Of a stretch of 14,058 nt of DNA, positions 13,431 to 14,058 are shown piece by piece. Numbering within the stretch: position 1 is the first letter of the stretch; every line of letters starts with the position of its first letter. Source of the stretch: Prevotella sp. (GTDB lineage: Bacteria > Bacillota > Clostridia > Oscillospirales > Ruminococcaceae); contig JAMPIC010000040.1 of the NCBI GenBank assembly GCA_023663025.1, forward strand, positions 1-14,058, read 5' to 3'. Made by a program: the position numbers and the translations under genes. Below the pieces are notes generated by a model. It searched no databases and was not told the origin of the DNA. It saw nothing but the letters and a program-made list of their open reading frames with translations.

Positions 13431-13889
13431 ATGGCGGAAAAGGCAGGCAATTCCGAAGAAAACGTTATTTTTTCATGCAAGCTTAAACCTGCCGCACTGT
13501 TTCCCGCCGCGTCGGCGGCAGCTGCGGTTCTTGTCCTGTGCGTGCTGCCGGAGACATGGAAACCCGCGGCGGTTTTTTTCTGGGCGATCGCGGTCTGCGG
13601 CTATGCCGCCGCAAGGCCCAAAACCGTAACCGTTACAAATTTGCGTGTAAATTGGGGGAAAATCTCTGTTCCCATTGAAGAAATAACCGAAGCGGTATGC
13701 TGTCAGAGCCTTGCGGGAAAAATTCTGCGGTACGGCTCCGTAACGATATTCACCCTGCGGGGACGGGTTACAGTGCGTGGACTTCCGCGCGCGGAAGTGT
13801 TGCGGAACGAAATAACGGCACAGGTTGATCTGTACCGTTTCAAACAGACTTGCCGTCAAGCCGAGCTTGCTCGGGAAATGATGGAATGA
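13431..13889 (+). CDS. Two-TM membrane protein with bacterial PH-like domain
   Basis: A 152-residue protein with two hydrophobic segments (about 21-39 and 44-61) followed by a cytoplasmic beta-rich domain. The domain reads TVTVTNLRVNWGKISVPIEEIT, then YGSVTIFTLRGRVTVRGLPRAEVLRNEI. This is the layout of small bacterial PH-like (DUF304-type, bPH_2) membrane proteins: a membrane hairpin, then strands in which ITEAVC and GSVTI positions are conserved. Such proteins have no settled function. The C-terminus is helical and charged. I chose the ATG at 13431 because AGGAGGGG lies just upstream; an earlier TTG at 13383 is too near the transcription start. No terminator follows before the repeat at 13905. 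Confidence 0.72.
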   Translation: MAEKAGNSEENVIFSCKLKPAALFPAASAAAAVLVLCVLPETWKPAAVFFWAIAVCGYAAARPKTVTVTNLRVNWGKISVPIEEITEAVCCQSLAGKILRYGSVTIFTLRGRVTVRGLPRAEVLRNEITAQVDLYRFKQTCRQAELAREMME

Positions 13890-13904
13890 GGTCAGCGGGA
13901 GATA

Positions 13905-14058
13905 AATTGTTGTTTACAGAACAAGTAAGAAACACAGGGCGGCGAAGCCGCGACTAAAAGTTTCGCCCGCCTTTTCAAAGGCGGCAGGTTTCCAAAGGGC
14001 GGCGCCCTTTGGTCGCTCCCCGCAGGGAGCGAAATCCCTTTCGTTCCGAACGGTGAAA
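13905..14058 (-). repeat. Structured interspersed repeat, right copy (runs off the window)
   Basis: This is an inverted copy of 136-292. It starts with AATTGTTGTTTA (13905-13916), the reverse complement of the left copy's end, and includes GCGGCGAAGCCGC (about 13939-13951), a CCAAAGGGC/GCCCTTTGG hairpin (13992-14000 with 14004-14012), CTCCC/GGGAG and TTTCACCG at the edge. It begins 15 bp after the PH-like gene. Its most divergent part is 13917-13937, corresponding to the left copy at about 254-280. Confidence 0.75.

Noticed and set aside
136..14058. The whole window as a composite transposon bounded by inverted repeats
   Set aside because: There is no transposase or recombinase, the content is housekeeping and regulatory, and the edge repeat looks like a dispersed intergenic family.

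Overview
The window looks like a chromosomal segment of an anaerobic, probably spore-forming member of the Clostridia (Oscillospiraceae/Ruminococcus-like). Supporting signs are a SpoIID homologue, a DUF1385/YqhQ-type membrane protein, purine-rich Shine-Dalgarno sites, three genes on non-ATG or re-assigned starts, sigma-A promoters with 17-bp spacers in AT-rich intergenic DNA, and moderately GC-rich coding DNA. The taxonomic call is inference; there is no rRNA or tRNA here.

Layout, left to right. Positions 1-459 carry no gene but hold a cluster of hairpins and a roughly 157-bp structured repeat; an inverted copy of that repeat lies at the right edge (13905-14058). Next is a + strand pair, an ECF-type sigma factor (460-975) overlapped by a single-pass membrane protein that is probably its anti-sigma factor (962-1945). 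A strong hairpin terminator separates them from a sulfur-metabolism unit: a consensus promoter with an inverted repeat in its spacer, a possible 15-residue leader peptide, and metY (O-acetylhomoserine sulfhydrylase). A perfect 17-bp-stem hairpin lies between metY and a convergent DUF1385 gene.

From 4889 to 11546 everything reads on the - strand. In transcription order: citrate synthase (from its own strong promoter), a polytopic membrane protein of unknown function, a terminator, then a lipoprotein with FG-GAP/VCBS-like repeats, an OmpR-type response regulator, a HAMP-containing sensor kinase, and an unrecognised 178-residue protein 13 bp behind the kinase. The last four look like one signalling operon. 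A 64-bp MITE/REP-like double-hairpin element follows it.

The right part has spoIID (+, 11742-12866) with its own terminator, then a divergent pair: a small XRE-family repressor (-) and a two-TM PH-like membrane protein (+). They share a 136-bp intergenic region with a perfect forward promoter, an extended -10 on the reverse strand, and a 13-bp palindrome between them.

Most genes belong to known families. The less ordinary parts are regulatory and repetitive DNA: the metY leader, the structured repeat family, the MITE-like unit, and the lipoprotein/two-component/unknown-protein operon. I saw no CRISPR array, phage module, defence island, transposase or tRNA.
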